Below are positions 22,897 to 31,856 of a DNA stretch of 64,000 nucleotides, in pieces. Numbering within the stretch: the stretch's first letter is position 1; each line of letters begins with the position of its first letter. The stretch lies in contig JBNKJS010000026.1 in the NCBI GenBank assembly GCA_050291365.1, positions 1 through 64,000 on the forward strand, in the 5' to 3' direction. The notes under the pieces were generated by a model that was given only the letters and a program-made list of their open reading frames with translations, was not told where the DNA came from and made no database searches. Made by a program: the position numbers and the translations under genes. Source of the DNA: JAAGZL01 sp050291365 (lineage in GTDB: Bacteria; Pseudomonadota; Gammaproteobacteria; Chromatiales; Chromatiaceae).

Positions 22897-23313
22897 TCAG
22901 TGCGGCAATCTGTTGCGCATAGCCCCATACAGCCAGGTTCCGTGCAACGCTCCCAGCAAGATTACAACCGCCCCCAGGGAGCCTGCACCTGCTAATGCGA
23001 AAATAGGGCCAGGACACAAACCAACAATTCCCCAGCCCAGGCCGAAGATAAATCCACCAATAGGGAAGCGCACGTTACCCTCAGCTTTTTGGTGAATGGT
23101 GATGATGCTTCCTTCCAGAGATTTTACTGAGGTGAAGCGTTGTAACAACATGGTGCCGACAAAGGCGGTTATAACGGCGGTGATTATTATCCCGTACATC
23201 TGAAATGATTGGAAATGGAACATTTCCATAATGCGATACCATGATGCGGCCTCAGACTTCATCAGGGCAAAGCCGAATATAATCCCTGCAAGTATATATG
23301 GTAGTTGTCTCAT
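22897..23313 (-). CDS. YeeE/YedE family membrane protein, second half-size subunit
   Basis: 138 aa inner-membrane protein of the Sulf_transp (YeeE/YedE) family. Four hydrophobic segments are visible; the family motif GLCPGP lies near residues 103-108 of this start, followed by a glycine-rich stretch. Related proteins take up thiosulfate or other reduced sulfur species. I use the ATG at 23313 (MRQLPYILAG), four bases after the stop of the upstream partner; a longer frame exists but overlaps that gene. The two half-size genes resemble the PmpA/PmpB-type pairs of sulfur bacteria. Confidence 0.85.
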   Translation of the reverse strand: MRQLPYILAGIIFGFALMKSEAASWYRIMEMFHFQSFQMYGIIITAVITAFVGTMLLQRFTSVKSLEGSIITIHQKAEGNVRFPIGGFIFGLGWGIVGLCPGPIFALAGAGSLGAVVILLGALHGTWLYGAMRNRLPH

Positions 23314-23317
23314 AGCC

Positions 23318-23884
23318 TTAACCCTGTACCAATAACGGAGTGATGAAATGTGCCGCAATAATGCCGCCAGCAAAGATACCTAGTACCGCCTTCAAAGACT
23401 TCAATTGGAGAGTGGCCAGACCAGTGATGGCGTGACCCGAGGTGCAGCCTGAGGCATAGCGAGTCCCAAAGCCGATCAATATCCCACTGACTGACAGGAT
23501 CAGGATATTGAGCGGCGTTAGATCATATAGTTCAGATGGGTAAAATTCGCTTGCCTGTTTTACTCCCCAGCTTGTGATCATCTCCTGGGTAGCGCTGGAG
23601 ATCTCGATGGGACCTGGGTGCTGGAAAACATCTACTGCCAGGAAGCCGCCAATAGCAACCCCGATAACAAAAGATATGCACCAACCAAACTGCTTCCAGT
23701 CATATTGAAAGAAACTTACATTGACCTGCCTGGGCTGGGTCATGGCACAAATATGCTCTAGATTTTGTGACACGCCAAAGGACTTGCTGCCGATAAGCAA
23801 CATCAACGGCACCATCGATCCGATAATCGGGCCGGAAACATACCATGGCCATGGGCTGCTTAGCCAAACATATAACTGTTCCAT
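23318..23884 (-). CDS. YeeE/YedE family membrane protein, first half-size subunit
   Basis: 188 aa inner-membrane protein of the same family, with about five hydrophobic segments. The signature YASGCTSGHAITG (about 141-153) is the conserved cysteine-containing motif of the N-terminal half of YeeE. It has a good AGGAGA site before its ATG and is followed immediately by the second subunit, so the two probably form one transporter. Substrate not determinable; reduced sulfur is the family expectation. Confidence 0.87.
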   Translation of the reverse strand: MEQLYVWLSSPWPWYVSGPIIGSMVPLMLLIGSKSFGVSQNLEHICAMTQPRQVNVSFFQYDWKQFGWCISFVIGVAIGGFLAVDVFQHPGPIEISSATQEMITSWGVKQASEFYPSELYDLTPLNILILSVSGILIGFGTRYASGCTSGHAITGLATLQLKSLKAVLGIFAGGIIAAHFITPLLVQG

Positions 23885-24208
23885 TACATCTCCTAATTAA
23901 TGAAGCCAACCTAAATACGGCTCTTTTTCTCAGAGCGAATACCAAGCCAAATAACCATTTCTGAATGAGATGGTTGTTATTATGCGGTTATATGGATTGG
24001 AAGCGACTAAGCGTTTGCGGGTTTTGGCGCATGTCGCTGGTTAGGGTCGGTTTTTCTATAATACATCTAGGGCGAACCAAACTTCTACCAGGGCGTATTC
24101 TATGGGGAGATCTTACTGGCGACAAGATGATTAGCAGTGGATGATTGTATGGGTAGATAGATAGAGTTTTTATCAAAATGGTTCTTTATGCCGCCCATTC
24201 GCTTCCGG
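23885..24208. other. Intergenic region upstream of the YeeE/YedE pair
   Basis: About 325 AT-rich bases between the start of the YeeE/YedE pair and the stop of mutM. It presumably contains the promoter of the pair and the mutM 3' end; I see no repeat, hairpin or small gene that I can support. Confidence 0.4.
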
Positions 24209-25021
24209 TTAGTTTTGGCAGTGGCTGCAGAAAAAGGCAGAGCGCTGACCAATTCGCTCCTTTTTTATCCCCTTGCCACAACTAGGGCATGGCTCTCCTT
24301 CTTTCCCGTAGACCTGTAACTTCTGGGCAAAGTACCCAGGTTGTCCATCGCCATGCTGGAAGTCTCTGAGGGTGGTGCCGCCCTGTTTGATTGCGGCTTT
24401 CAGAACAGTTTTTATATGGCCTGCGAGGGTTTTATACTCCTCTGATGAAACCTTGTTGCAGGGGCGTTTGGGATGTATGCCGCTCATGAAAAGTGCCTCA
24501 TTGGCGTAGATATTACCGACACCTACCACCACCTTTCCATCCATAATGAAGTTCTTTACCGGGGTCTTGCGCTTCTGGGCCAACTGGTGCAGCTGTTTTC
24601 CGTTGAACTCACGACTCAGGGGCTCTGGTCCAAGATGATTCAGCAGTTTATGTTGCAGAGGATCATCCCTGGTCCATAGTACGGCACCAAATCTGCGTGG
24701 ATCCCGCAGGCGCAGGCAGATTCTGGCGAAGACCAGGTCGAAGTGGTCATGTTTTTCCGGCTCGCTGCCACGAGAGACGATGCGCAGACTGCCAGACATG
24801 CCCAGATGGATAATTAGGGTGCCGTGCCCGAAGCGAAGTAACAGGTACTTTGCACGCCGCTCCACGCTCCTTACCTTGTGTCCGGAGATGATGGTTTGCA
24901 GTCGTGGTGGGATAGGCCAGCGCAGTTGCCGTTGCCGCACAGCTACACAGCAGACCTTTTGGCCCTCTATATGGGGGGCAATTCCGCGTTTGGTAGTTTC
25001 AACTTCTGGTAGCTCAGGCAT
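24209..25021 (-). CDS. mutM: Formamidopyrimidine-DNA glycosylase
   Basis: 270 aa base-excision repair enzyme removing 8-oxoguanine and formamidopyrimidines. The N-terminal PELPEVETT contains the catalytic proline and glutamate; the C-terminal zinc finger is CPSC followed by CSHC, with GTTLRDF before it as in all MutM. It is transcribed towards the YeeE/YedE pair, with 189 bases separating it from the DUF4340 gene upstream. Confidence 0.96.
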   Translation of the reverse strand: MPELPEVETTKRGIAPHIEGQKVCCVAVRQRQLRWPIPPRLQTIISGHKVRSVERRAKYLLLRFGHGTLIIHLGMSGSLRIVSRGSEPEKHDHFDLVFARICLRLRDPRRFGAVLWTRDDPLQHKLLNHLGPEPLSREFNGKQLHQLAQKRKTPVKNFIMDGKVVVGVGNIYANEALFMSGIHPKRPCNKVSSEEYKTLAGHIKTVLKAAIKQGGTTLRDFQHGDGQPGYFAQKLQVYGKEGEPCPSCGKGIKKERIGQRSAFFCSHCQN

Positions 25022-25210
25022 TCTGGTTCTAGTTTTCTGGTACCAGCCGGTCCATCAGCAAAGATCTAATTACAAAGTGACAGGAGGTTCCAATATCCTT
25101 GCTAATCAGAGAGTTACCAGTTTCCATCCTGCTTGTTGTAAAGCTTTCTGGTACTACCAATCCTGCTGTACGTTCAATAGTAACAAAATAGCTGTGAAAT
25201 GACATTGAAG

Positions 25211-25720
25211 TCAATGGGGGGTGGTGTCTGTCGCAGAGATGAAAAAGTGTGGCTCAGCCTTTAGCAGGTGTGCAAAACGATCATTGGTCAGGTGAATTAA
25301 ATTCCCTGTCAGCAGGTAGCGGCGTTGATTCATGGGGTGCAGTGTTCCCACCTCAATGCGGGTTTGATTCAGAGTCAGAACCGCATGTGGTGGGTTCAGA
25401 CCAAACTCTGTCAGATCCTGTGGCACCTTGAAGCTACGGATGCTCCTGGTCTGGGTGATTTGAAGCAGGTTCTCTATTATGGCGTCATTGGCCTTTGCCC
25501 TGGATGGTTGGGTCATCATCCAGCCGTCTGCTTTACGCTCCAGCCGAAGGGTATGGCCACTGCTGTTCTCAATCACAATCAGGTTTATCTGCTCCGGCGT
25601 TAGGGCGGTGAGTGGGATCTTCTGCTCTTTGTTCTGTTGTTCGGTGCTGATCCATACCAGGCCAGCCAACAATAGTGCCAGGAGCAGTAGAGACGCGTTT
25701 ACTAGGAGGAGGCGTTGCAT
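25211..25720 (-). CDS. DUF4340 domain protein
   Basis: 169 aa, with an N-terminal membrane anchor (about 4-25) and an extracytoplasmic DUF4340-type domain (WMMTQPSRAKAND, LTEFGLNPPHAVLTL). DUF4340 proteins commonly accompany Gld-type ABC exporters, and here the gene is 27 bases after the GldG-like gene. It is shorter than many family members, which carry repeated domains. Role unknown; probably part of the same membrane complex. Confidence 0.8.
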   Translation of the reverse strand: MQRLLLVNASLLLLALLLAGLVWISTEQQNKEQKIPLTALTPEQINLIVIENSSGHTLRLERKADGWMMTQPSRAKANDAIIENLLQITQTRSIRSFKVPQDLTEFGLNPPHAVLTLNQTRIEVGTLHPMNQRRYLLTGNLIHLTNDRFAHLLKAEPHFFISATDTTPH

Positions 25721-25747
25721 ATTAGCCTGAATATAGCATGGAGGTGT

Positions 25748-27088
25748 TCATAGACGCCTGCGGCCCCACCAGACGATAGCCCCGGCTGAGATAAACAGCA
25801 GTGGTATTAGCAGCAGAAAGCCAAGACCGATAACGGAGCTGGCGGTGGTGGATAGATCCAGTCTTACATCTGGTGCGGTCCTTGCTGGTATGTCCAGCAG
25901 CTTTAAGTCACTGCTTAGCCAGCGTATCAGATTCAGCCCCAGATCCAGGTTGCCCCCATTGCCCAGGTAGCTGTTGGATAGAAAGTCACCATCACCTATC
26001 ACCATTACAATCTGGTTGGCCTGCTTCTGCTTGCGGGTGAAGGCTATACCAATATTCAATGGGCCGGCGATCTCTCCCTGTTCCTGATTGCGGGATATCT
26101 CTCCTTTGATCGGTCCGGTCTCATTCCAGGAGCCGGCAAGGGTGCTCAGTAGGGGGGTGGATTCCCAACCGGTTTCGCCTACGGCTATCACTGCTGCAGA
26201 GTGGGGGAAAAGGGTAACCAGATTAAAGTTGGCTGTGGCCTGGTGCCTTGGATAGTTAGTTACCAACGCCATGGTTGGATCCTTTAGGCGATAGGAGGCA
26301 GCGTTCGCATCTACGATGACGCCCGGCAGGATTTTGAGGCCAAGCTCCTGTTTTAGTCTGCCAAGTCCATAATCTGTTTCAGAGTCAAGCAGCCACAGCA
26401 GATTCCCTCCAGACTCAATGTAGCTGATGATCTTGTCTACCTCCTGTTCCAGATAGCTTACCCTGGGGCTAGCAATTATCAGCAGAGATAGGTTTTGGGG
26501 AATCTCAGCTACGGCTGATAGATTCAGGTTGCGTAGATTATAACCCTTACGCTTAAGCTCATCCCCAAATCCCCCAAGATCGTGGTTGGCGCGGCCATCG
26601 ACACTCCTTTCACCATGGCCCTCGATTACGCCGATCCAGCGCTCCCCGCTCTGCATCAGATTCTGGATGGTGTTGCTCAAGGCCTCTTCACTTATGGTTC
26701 TGAGATTCTCTGCTCTTCCCTGGTACTCCAGACGCAGCTCACCCATCGCCTTAATACCCAGCTGTCGAACCAGTTCCGGTTCCCGGTCTGGATTCACAAA
26801 TTTGAAGCGGATGTCGGGGCGATAGCGCTTATAACGATCCATAATCTCACTGATGTGACTTCGTAGCTCAGGGGCTTCTGGGGCGAAGGAGGTTATATGC
26901 AGAGGACCTTCCAGGCGTGACAGCACCGTTTGGCTGGTTTTTGACAGGCTATTGCGTCCCCCGACCGATAGATCCCACACCAGGAAGTGGTGGCTGCTCA
27001 GCCAGCCTGCAAGCCCCACGATCACCAGCAGCAGAATATAGAACAGCAGGCTGTTTAGGTTGGTAAGCAGTCTCTTAGGCAGCTTCAT
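25748..27088 (-). CDS. GldG-like ABC transporter auxiliary protein
   Basis: 446 aa, anchored by one span near each end (about 14-32 and 418-440). The large extracytoplasmic part carries the ABC-type uncharacterised transport (GldG/IflA) domain: SKTSQTVLSRL, WIGVIEGHGERSV and NLLWLLDSETDYGL regions. Three bases separate it from the permease gene. In Bacteroidetes GldAFG supports gliding; in gammaproteobacteria the same architecture is common but its cargo is unknown. Confidence 0.85.
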   Translation of the reverse strand: MKLPKRLLTNLNSLLFYILLLVIVGLAGWLSSHHFLVWDLSVGGRNSLSKTSQTVLSRLEGPLHITSFAPEAPELRSHISEIMDRYKRYRPDIRFKFVNPDREPELVRQLGIKAMGELRLEYQGRAENLRTISEEALSNTIQNLMQSGERWIGVIEGHGERSVDGRANHDLGGFGDELKRKGYNLRNLNLSAVAEIPQNLSLLIIASPRVSYLEQEVDKIISYIESGGNLLWLLDSETDYGLGRLKQELGLKILPGVIVDANAASYRLKDPTMALVTNYPRHQATANFNLVTLFPHSAAVIAVGETGWESTPLLSTLAGSWNETGPIKGEISRNQEQGEIAGPLNIGIAFTRKQKQANQIVMVIGDGDFLSNSYLGNGGNLDLGLNLIRWLSSDLKLLDIPARTAPDVRLDLSTTASSVIGLGFLLLIPLLFISAGAIVWWGRRRL

Positions 27089-27091
27089 CTG

Positions 27092-27841
27092 TCAATTCCC
27101 TTTGCGACGGCTATCCAGTCGTTTGATACTCAGAGCCAGAAAACTTGCTGTTAGCAGCAGGAAGTAGATTATATCTGCGCTGTTTATCAACCCGGATAGC
27201 ATCTTATGAAGATGGCTGATTGGTGATATCCAGGCGAACAGGGCGCTGCCTTCCTCCCCGGCACCAGATGCCATGTTGATTAGCCAGAGAAAAAGCAACA
27301 GGCCGTAGGTTCCGGTGGCGGCAACGGTTGGGCTCGAGGTTATACTGGAGAAAAACAGGCCGATGGCGGCAAAGCTGGCCAAGGCTAGGCCAAGTCCCAG
27401 TAGTCCGGAGAACAATTTACCCAGATCCAGAGTTCCTCCAAGCAACAGGGATAGGGGCAGCGCGGCGGTGAGTATCAGAATGATCATTAAAAATATGAGC
27501 AGGGCCAGGTATTTCCCCAAAACAATGCTGGTCTTGGTAATGGGTGCCGATGATAGCAGGGTGTAGGTGCCGTTTCTGAATTCATCGCTGAGTAGTCGCA
27601 TACTCATCAATGGGATCAGGAGCATAATTATAAGTGCAGCACTGCTCAGTAGTGGGGTTGCCACCAGGTCGGTAACTCCGGGAGATGAGGCCAGCTTGGC
27701 TAGACGGGGCTGTATCTGCATGAACTCATCCATCTGGATCAGGAATATCCAGGCCAGGATGAACTGCACTACCGCCAACAGGGTCCAGGCCAGTGGTGAC
27801 AGGAACATGCTGCGTAGCTCACGAACAATGATGGCTCTCAT
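27092..27841 (-). CDS. GldF-like ABC transporter permease
   Basis: 249 aa inner-membrane protein with six predicted spans (ABC-2 type). The N-terminal REL-R-S-M-F-LSPLAW pattern and LLSDEFRNGTYTLL are typical of GldF/NosY-like permeases. It lies between the ATPase (two bases upstream) and the GldG-like auxiliary protein (three bases downstream), so the three are one transport unit. Confidence 0.88.
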   Translation of the reverse strand: MRAIIVRELRSMFLSPLAWTLLAVVQFILAWIFLIQMDEFMQIQPRLAKLASSPGVTDLVATPLLSSAALIIMLLIPLMSMRLLSDEFRNGTYTLLSSAPITKTSIVLGKYLALLIFLMIILILTAALPLSLLLGGTLDLGKLFSGLLGLGLALASFAAIGLFFSSITSSPTVAATGTYGLLLFLWLINMASGAGEEGSALFAWISPISHLHKMLSGLINSADIIYFLLLTASFLALSIKRLDSRRKGN

Positions 27842-27843
27842 GC

Positions 27844-28764
27844 TTAGCCCCCATCAACCATCGTGAGTTTGGTAAATATCTGCTCCAGAGAGTTACTCTC
27901 TGGCCTCAACTCTATTAGCCCCCAACCACTGTTGACCATCTTCTCCGAAACGGAGGCGATGCCGGTATCCGTACCCAGTTGTACGCGGATATACCCTTCC
28001 TTCATCCTGCTTGCATCTATTATCCCATCTATACCTCGCAAAATATCCAGTTCGGGGGGGCGCTCCAGTCGAACCAGCAGAGTAGAAGGAGAGGCTGTGC
28101 CTATATTGTTGATGTCGTCGCTAAAGACGATGCGGCCCTTATTCAGTATCAGTACCCTACTGCAGATGGACTGCACCTCAGGCAATATATGGGTCGAGAG
28201 TATTACTCCATGCTCATCACCCAGTTCTCTGATTAGGTTACGTATCTCTATTATCTGGTTTGGATCAAGTCCACTGGTAGGTTCATCCAGGATGATAATG
28301 GAAGGGGTGTGTACTATGGCTTGGGCTATTCCAACTCTTTGTTGATAACCCTTGGACAGATTGGCTATCAGACGTTTTTCCATATCCTTAAGCCCGCATT
28401 TTTCCATGCTCTCAGAGATGGCATGGGGAATAGTCTGTTTTGCTATGCCATGCAGTCTGGCACAGAAACCAAGATATTCTGCAACAGTCATGTTGTGGTA
28501 CAGGGGTGGTTGTTCCGGCAGATATCCGAGTGCGCTCTTGGCCTGTTGTGGTTTTTTGTGCAGGTCGATACCGTTTAGTTTGACTGATCCGCTGATGGGT
28601 ATGATGTTGCCACTTATGATTTCCATGCTAGTGGTCTTGCCAGCGCCGTTGGGACCAAGTAGTCCCAATATCTCACCACGCCCCAGTTCCAGTGACAGAT
28701 CCTGAATAGCGTGGAAAGATCCGTAGTGGTGATTGATTTTGTCTGCTGTTATTAGGCTGTCCAT
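27844..28764 (-). CDS. GldA-like ABC transporter ATP-binding protein
   Basis: 306 aa ABC ATPase. Walker A GPNGAGKTTSMEI, signature LSKGYQQRVGIAQA, Walker B IIILDEPTSGLD and the following H-loop STHILPE are intact. The C-terminal 80 residues form the extra domain typical of the GldA/ABC-2 exporters. It begins 31 bases after the HPr gene, so the exporter may be cotranscribed with the regulatory PTS cluster. Confidence 0.9.
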   Translation of the reverse strand: MDSLITADKINHHYGSFHAIQDLSLELGRGEILGLLGPNGAGKTTSMEIISGNIIPISGSVKLNGIDLHKKPQQAKSALGYLPEQPPLYHNMTVAEYLGFCARLHGIAKQTIPHAISESMEKCGLKDMEKRLIANLSKGYQQRVGIAQAIVHTPSIIILDEPTSGLDPNQIIEIRNLIRELGDEHGVILSTHILPEVQSICSRVLILNKGRIVFSDDINNIGTASPSTLLVRLERPPELDILRGIDGIIDASRMKEGYIRVQLGTDTGIASVSEKMVNSGWGLIELRPESNSLEQIFTKLTMVDGG

Positions 28765-28795
28765 TTCGGATTAGGATAACATGTCTATTTTGTTG

Positions 28796-29065
28796 TTAGC
28801 TATCTTCGCCGAATCGATCTTTTATTAGCTCTTCCAGAGCCGCTATTGCCTCCTCTTCATCGTCTCCGTCCGCCCTAACCGTTATAGTTGTGCCCTGAGC
28901 TGCTGCAAGCATCATGACACCCATAATACTCTTGCCGTTTACCTCCTGGTTGTTGCGGCTTAAGTGGATGTTGCTGGTGAAGTTGTTGGCGCAGGTTACA
29001 AACTTGGCTGCAGCGCGGGCATGCAGTCCAAGCTTGTTAATAATGTCTATCTGTTTATTAATCAT
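28796..29065 (-). CDS. ptsH: Phosphocarrier protein HPr (regulatory PTS)
   Basis: 89 aa. The phosphorylatable H15 is in GLHARAAAKF, and S46 (GKSIMGVMML), the site used by HPr kinase, is also conserved. Together with the HprK, EIIA(Man) and EIIA(Ntr) genes just upstream it forms a signalling PTS rather than a sugar importer; no EI or permease is in the window. It ends the PTS cluster and is followed by the Gld-type exporter. Confidence 0.92.
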   Translation of the reverse strand: MINKQIDIINKLGLHARAAAKFVTCANNFTSNIHLSRNNQEVNGKSIMGVMMLAAAQGTTITVRADGDDEEEAIAALEELIKDRFGEDS

Positions 29066-29081
29066 TAATTATTGTTCGGCC

Positions 29082-29474
29082 CTATTTTGGTTTGCATTCT
29101 AAAATACTTTTTCTGCCGCCAGTTATTGCACTATCAGTTATGCCAGCTAGATCAAGGTGAGCATAATTGAATATCCTCACCAGCATAGGAAGATTGATAC
29201 CAGCCACTACGTTTATCTTGCCTTCGTGACACATAGCAGTAGCGATATTGCCTGGAGTGGACCCATACATATCAGCTAGCACCAATACTCCATCTCCACT
29301 ATCCAATGTTTCAATTAGCGTGGAAGCCTTTGCTTTGATCTGTACCGGGTTGCCGTCATAAGGGACGTCTATGGTTTCTACGTTCAGTGGGCATTGGCCA
29401 AATATTGTCGATGCGGTCTCTAGTAGATCTTTGCCAGTACTGTTGTGGGTTATGATTAATAGTCCAACGCTCAT
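29082..29474 (-). CDS. PTS EIIA component, mannose/ManX type
   Basis: 130 aa soluble EIIA. The phospho-accepting histidine is H10 (GLLIITHNSTG); LADMYGSTPGNIA is the second conserved block. No EIIB, C or D genes accompany it, so it probably relays phosphate from HPr for regulation. Its start overlaps the rapZ stop by four bases. Confidence 0.9.
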   Translation of the reverse strand: MSVGLLIITHNSTGKDLLETASTIFGQCPLNVETIDVPYDGNPVQIKAKASTLIETLDSGDGVLVLADMYGSTPGNIATAMCHEGKINVVAGINLPMLVRIFNYAHLDLAGITDSAITGGRKSILECKPK

Positions 29475-30346
29475 GATAGTTCCCGGTGGCGGGTGATGGT
29501 GTCACGCCCTTTTTGTCGAAAGTGCGAAGAGATCTGCTCAACTATATAGACCGACCGGTGTTGTCCGCCAGTGCAGCCGATGGCTACGGTTAGGTAGTTG
29601 CGTCCATCTGCCTCGAAGATTGGTATCCAGCGTTCAAAAAAAGAGATTATGTCACTCTTAAGCTGCTCCACCCGAACATCCCCTTTTAAAAAGTCCGCTA
29701 CCTCCTGGTCAAGACCAGTTAGGGCGCGCAACTCCTTTTCCCAGTGCGGGTTTGGAAGACAGCGAACATCATATACAAAATCAACATCTCTCGGCACTCC
29801 ATGCTTGTAGCCGAAGGATTGGAATTGTACCGATATCTTACGTGGCTTGCGTTCATCCATGTAGCCGCGTATCAGATCTCGCAGTTCGTGTTGATTGGTT
29901 CTGCTGGTGTCTATACGCAGGTCTGCTTCGCTCAGGTATGGCTCCAGAATCTCTCTCTCCAACTGTATAGCGTCAGAAAGAGAGCGATTTTCGTCTGACA
30001 GTGGGTGCTTGCGCCTGGTTTCACTGAATCTCCTTAGTAGGACATCATCCTGGGCCTCAAGGAATACCATCTGGCTGTGAACGCCATATTCGCGTATATC
30101 TTTGACCAGTTTTGGCAGCCGGTGCAGATCGCTAGTCTGATTGCGGGCGTCAATGCTGACTGCCATTTTGTTGTAGGTGGATTCTGGTTTCTCTTTGAGT
30201 TCCTTGGCCATTGCCTCAAGTAGGTACATCGGCAGATTGTCGATGCAGTAGTAACCAAGGTCTTCCAGGGTGTGCAGAGCAACGCTCTTGCCAGATCCTG
30301 AAAGCCCAGAAACTATTACTAACTTGATTTTAGTATCAGCGCACAT
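29471..30346 (-). CDS. rapZ: RNase adapter protein RapZ
   Basis: 291 aa P-loop protein; in enterobacteria it binds small RNAs and controls glucosamine-6-phosphate synthase, and elsewhere binds nucleotides of unclear purpose. The Walker A is VSGLSGSGKSVAL; YYCIDNLP, FGYKHG and IGCTGGQHRSVY are family signatures. The length is standard. It stands between hprK and the EIIA gene in the typical gammaproteobacterial rpoN-pts cluster. Confidence 0.94.
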   Translation of the reverse strand: MCADTKIKLVIVSGLSGSGKSVALHTLEDLGYYCIDNLPMYLLEAMAKELKEKPESTYNKMAVSIDARNQTSDLHRLPKLVKDIREYGVHSQMVFLEAQDDVLLRRFSETRRKHPLSDENRSLSDAIQLEREILEPYLSEADLRIDTSRTNQHELRDLIRGYMDERKPRKISVQFQSFGYKHGVPRDVDFVYDVRCLPNPHWEKELRALTGLDQEVADFLKGDVRVEQLKSDIISFFERWIPIFEADGRNYLTVAIGCTGGQHRSVYIVEQISSHFRQKGRDTITRHRELS

Positions 30347-30412
30347 GGTTAGGTCTATTGTGTTGGCTCTTCTTAAATTGCTCTGTACAGCGCATTGAAG
30401 AAGATGTGGATG

Positions 30413-31363
30413 TTAGCTGTTACTTTTGACCTGTTCAATAGCCTTTCGTTGCCTTTCCACAAAGTCGTCCCCCGCGTTATAGCCATGCAGTTTTTGTGTG
30501 TATTGCCTCACCGCTGCCTCAACAAGTATGGCAATCTCCTTGCCAGGCGCAACGGGGATGGTTACCTCTGGCAGCTTGAGGCCAAGTAGCGGATATTTTG
30601 AAAAGCTCCCATAAAGACGATCAATGTTGTTTATCTCATGGGTTTTCATGCGTTTTAGGCGTATAACCAGTGAGAGATATTTGTCTTGCTTGATAGCGCT
30701 ATCACCGAACATGGTCCTGATATTTAACAGTCCCAGGCCTCTTATTTCCAGGAAGTCCTGGAGTAGGGGCGGGCAATTTCCGCTGATGACATCCGGGGCA
30801 ATTCTGGCAAATTCTGGTGTGTCGTCCGCCACCAGCATATGGCCGCGGTTTATCAGCTCTAGCGCCAGTTCGCTTTTACCGACTGCTGAGTCTCCGGTAA
30901 TAAGTACGCCAACTCCAAAGACCGCCATAAACACACCGTGAACAACAGTGCGTTCAGCCATTATGTGTGTCAGGTGGTACTGCAGGGAGTTTTGTAACAG
31001 ATTATCATTATGCGGTGATTTCAAAAGGGGGATGCTGCTTTCGTTTGCGGCTGCAATAATATCTTCCCCCGCCTTGGCGCCTGTCGCGACGATCACCATC
31101 GCAGGTTGCATCTGGAACAGTTTATCTATGGTTTTTTGTCTCTTTTGTGGAGACATGTTGTCGAAAGCGGCCTGTTCAGCAGGCCCTATAATCTGGATTC
31201 GGTAGGGATGTATTAGGTTCATGAGGCCAGCGGACCCATGTTGTTCCGCCTCAGGAAAATCACCCCTGAGGCTCTTCCCCTGTCCATCTCTACCGGCTAG
31301 CCACTTTAATCCAAGCGTATCCTGTAGGATGGAGACGAGATAGCCTGTGGTGACATCCGTCAT
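30413..31363 (-). CDS. hprK: HPr kinase/phosphorylase
   Basis: 316 aa bifunctional enzyme that phosphorylates and dephosphorylates HPr at Ser46. The P-loop is GDSAVGKSELAL and the family signature is EIRGLGLLNI with the following IRTMFG; the N-terminal domain is present. It overlaps the ptsN stop by four bases. Its target S46 is conserved in the HPr encoded downstream, so the regulatory loop is complete in this cluster. Confidence 0.94.
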   Translation of the reverse strand: MTDVTTGYLVSILQDTLGLKWLAGRDGQGKSLRGDFPEAEQHGSAGLMNLIHPYRIQIIGPAEQAAFDNMSPQKRQKTIDKLFQMQPAMVIVATGAKAGEDIIAAANESSIPLLKSPHNDNLLQNSLQYHLTHIMAERTVVHGVFMAVFGVGVLITGDSAVGKSELALELINRGHMLVADDTPEFARIAPDVISGNCPPLLQDFLEIRGLGLLNIRTMFGDSAIKQDKYLSLVIRLKRMKTHEINNIDRLYGSFSKYPLLGLKLPEVTIPVAPGKEIAILVEAAVRQYTQKLHGYNAGDDFVERQRKAIEQVKSNS

Positions 31364-31827
31364 GGATTATCTATATTTTTCCAGAGATCGATATGGTGCA
31401 TGACATCTTCCGGCAATGTGGCCTGACGCAACTTTTCGCAGAATTCAGCATTACTGAACATTGATGCCAAATTTGCGAGGAGCTGTAGATGCTCTTTGGT
31501 TGCGGATTCCGGAACCAGTAAACCGAAGATTAGATCTACCGGCTGATTATCTATAGCGTCGAAATCTACGCTGGTCCCAAGCTGAATGAAAGCCCCGTAT
31601 GCCTTTTCAATACCGCTTACCCTGGCATGGGGCAGGGCGATTCCATGCCCAAGCCCGGTGCTGCCAAGGCGCTCGCGCTCCAGTAGCTTATCAAATGTAT
31701 CATTAGGGCTAAGCTCTGGTGTTGATTGGGCAAGCAATTCACCCAAGCTCTGGAGCGCTCGCTTCTTGCTGGTCGCTAAGTTTCCGACGCTTATGCGATC
31801 TGTGTTGATGAAGTCTTCAGTAAACAC
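31360..31827 (-). CDS. ptsN: Nitrogen regulatory EIIA(Ntr)
   Basis: 155 aa EIIA of the fructose/Ntr type, a regulator of potassium, nitrogen and envelope functions. The phosphorylated H67 is in GIALPHARV; GLLVPESATKEHLQLL is the second family block. It follows hpf and precedes hprK with overlapping codons, as in other gammaproteobacteria. Confidence 0.94.
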   Translation of the reverse strand: MFTEDFINTDRISVGNLATSKKRALQSLGELLAQSTPELSPNDTFDKLLERERLGSTGLGHGIALPHARVSGIEKAYGAFIQLGTSVDFDAIDNQPVDLIFGLLVPESATKEHLQLLANLASMFSNAEFCEKLRQATLPEDVMHHIDLWKNIDNP

Positions 31828-31856
31828 TTTTTAGTACCAATACATTAAACGTCTAT

